Part shown: in pieces, positions 50,539 through 50,596 of the stretch
How the letters are laid out: the number at the start of each line of letters is the position of its first letter
Position numbering within the stretch: the first letter of the stretch is position 1
Virus record (IMG/VR): IMGVR_UViG_3300005663_000063
Span: 1 to 50,596 of that record
Origin: a virus
DNA length: 50,596 bases
Direction: 5' to 3' (one strand)
Position numbers and translations under genes: made by a program
Notes under the pieces: model-generated
Told to the model about the DNA's origin: nothing
The model's database searches: none
What the model saw: the letters and a program-made list of their open reading frames with translations, nothing else

Positions 50539-50596
50539 GGGGGTTTTTGATGAGCGACTTTGAATATTACGGCACAAAATGGGAAGTGGGTAGACA
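50520..50596. repeat. Terminal redundancy, right copy
   Basis: Same 77 bases as 1-77. The bases after 50549 repeat the start of the zinc-protein gene, so that gene appears truncated here only because of the overlap. Confidence 0.95.

Noticed and set aside
1-50596. tRNA genes, CRISPR array, integrase or attachment sites
   Set aside because: No T-arm motifs, no evenly spaced repeats with spacers, and no recombinase reading frame was found.

Overview
The window is a complete circular phage genome. The last 77 bases (50520-50596) repeat the first 77 exactly, so the unit is 50,519 bp and the genes at the right end continue into those at the left end. A large terminase, a portal, a scaffold, a major capsid protein and a long run of LamG-like and beta-rich tail or fibre proteins identify a tailed phage. 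No tape-measure, tail-tube or sheath protein is recognisable, so a short-tailed (podovirus-like) virion is likely but not proven. No integrase, DNA polymerase, tRNA or clear endolysin was seen. Consensus sigma70-type promoters and strong AGGAGG ribosome sites point to a bacterial host. The host cannot be named from this sequence.

The left arm of the minus strand (about 32.4 kb down to 4.4 kb) is the late region, read right to left. Its order is small regulators, a DUF5681 protein, a RmlD-like sugar dehydrogenase, terminase, a B12-type radical SAM enzyme, zinc proteins, portal, a 355-aa protein, an 1188-aa internal-protein candidate, two tiny genes (DUF6496 and a Com-like zinc finger), promoter plus terminator, scaffold, major capsid, two tandem capsid-proximal paralogs, fibre proteins, a GT-A-like glycosyltransferase, adaptor/baseplate/tail proteins, and an XhlA-like holin candidate.

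The plus strand from 32.68 kb to 44.3 kb is an early region of more than 30 short, tightly overlapping genes (zinc-ribbon proteins, one-helix membrane proteins, a HTH protein, YopX, a RecA-type ATPase, HNH nucleases, a metallophosphoesterase, a HExxH protein). It begins at a divergent promoter region (32.44-32.68 kb). It contains a roughly 390-nt stretch with many nested complementary arms (36.53-36.91 kb), which I read as a structured RNA, and a 9-bp repeat array just before the ATPase gene.

From 44.3 kb across the circle junction to 4.2 kb is a sugar-nucleotide cassette: cupin, KdsC-type HAD phosphatase, sugar nucleotidyltransferase, GmhA-type SIS isomerase, methyltransferase, split transketolase, RfaE/HldE-like PfkB kinase, a glycosyltransferase-kinase fusion and two radical SAM proteins, with small two-helix membrane proteins between them. 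Read together, the enzymes could make sedoheptulose 7-phosphate and carry it to a nucleotide-activated heptose or derivative. Such a product could modify the host surface or the virion, and the glycosyltransferase and dehydrogenase in the late region fit that idea. This pathway is an inference from gene families; product and purpose are unknown.
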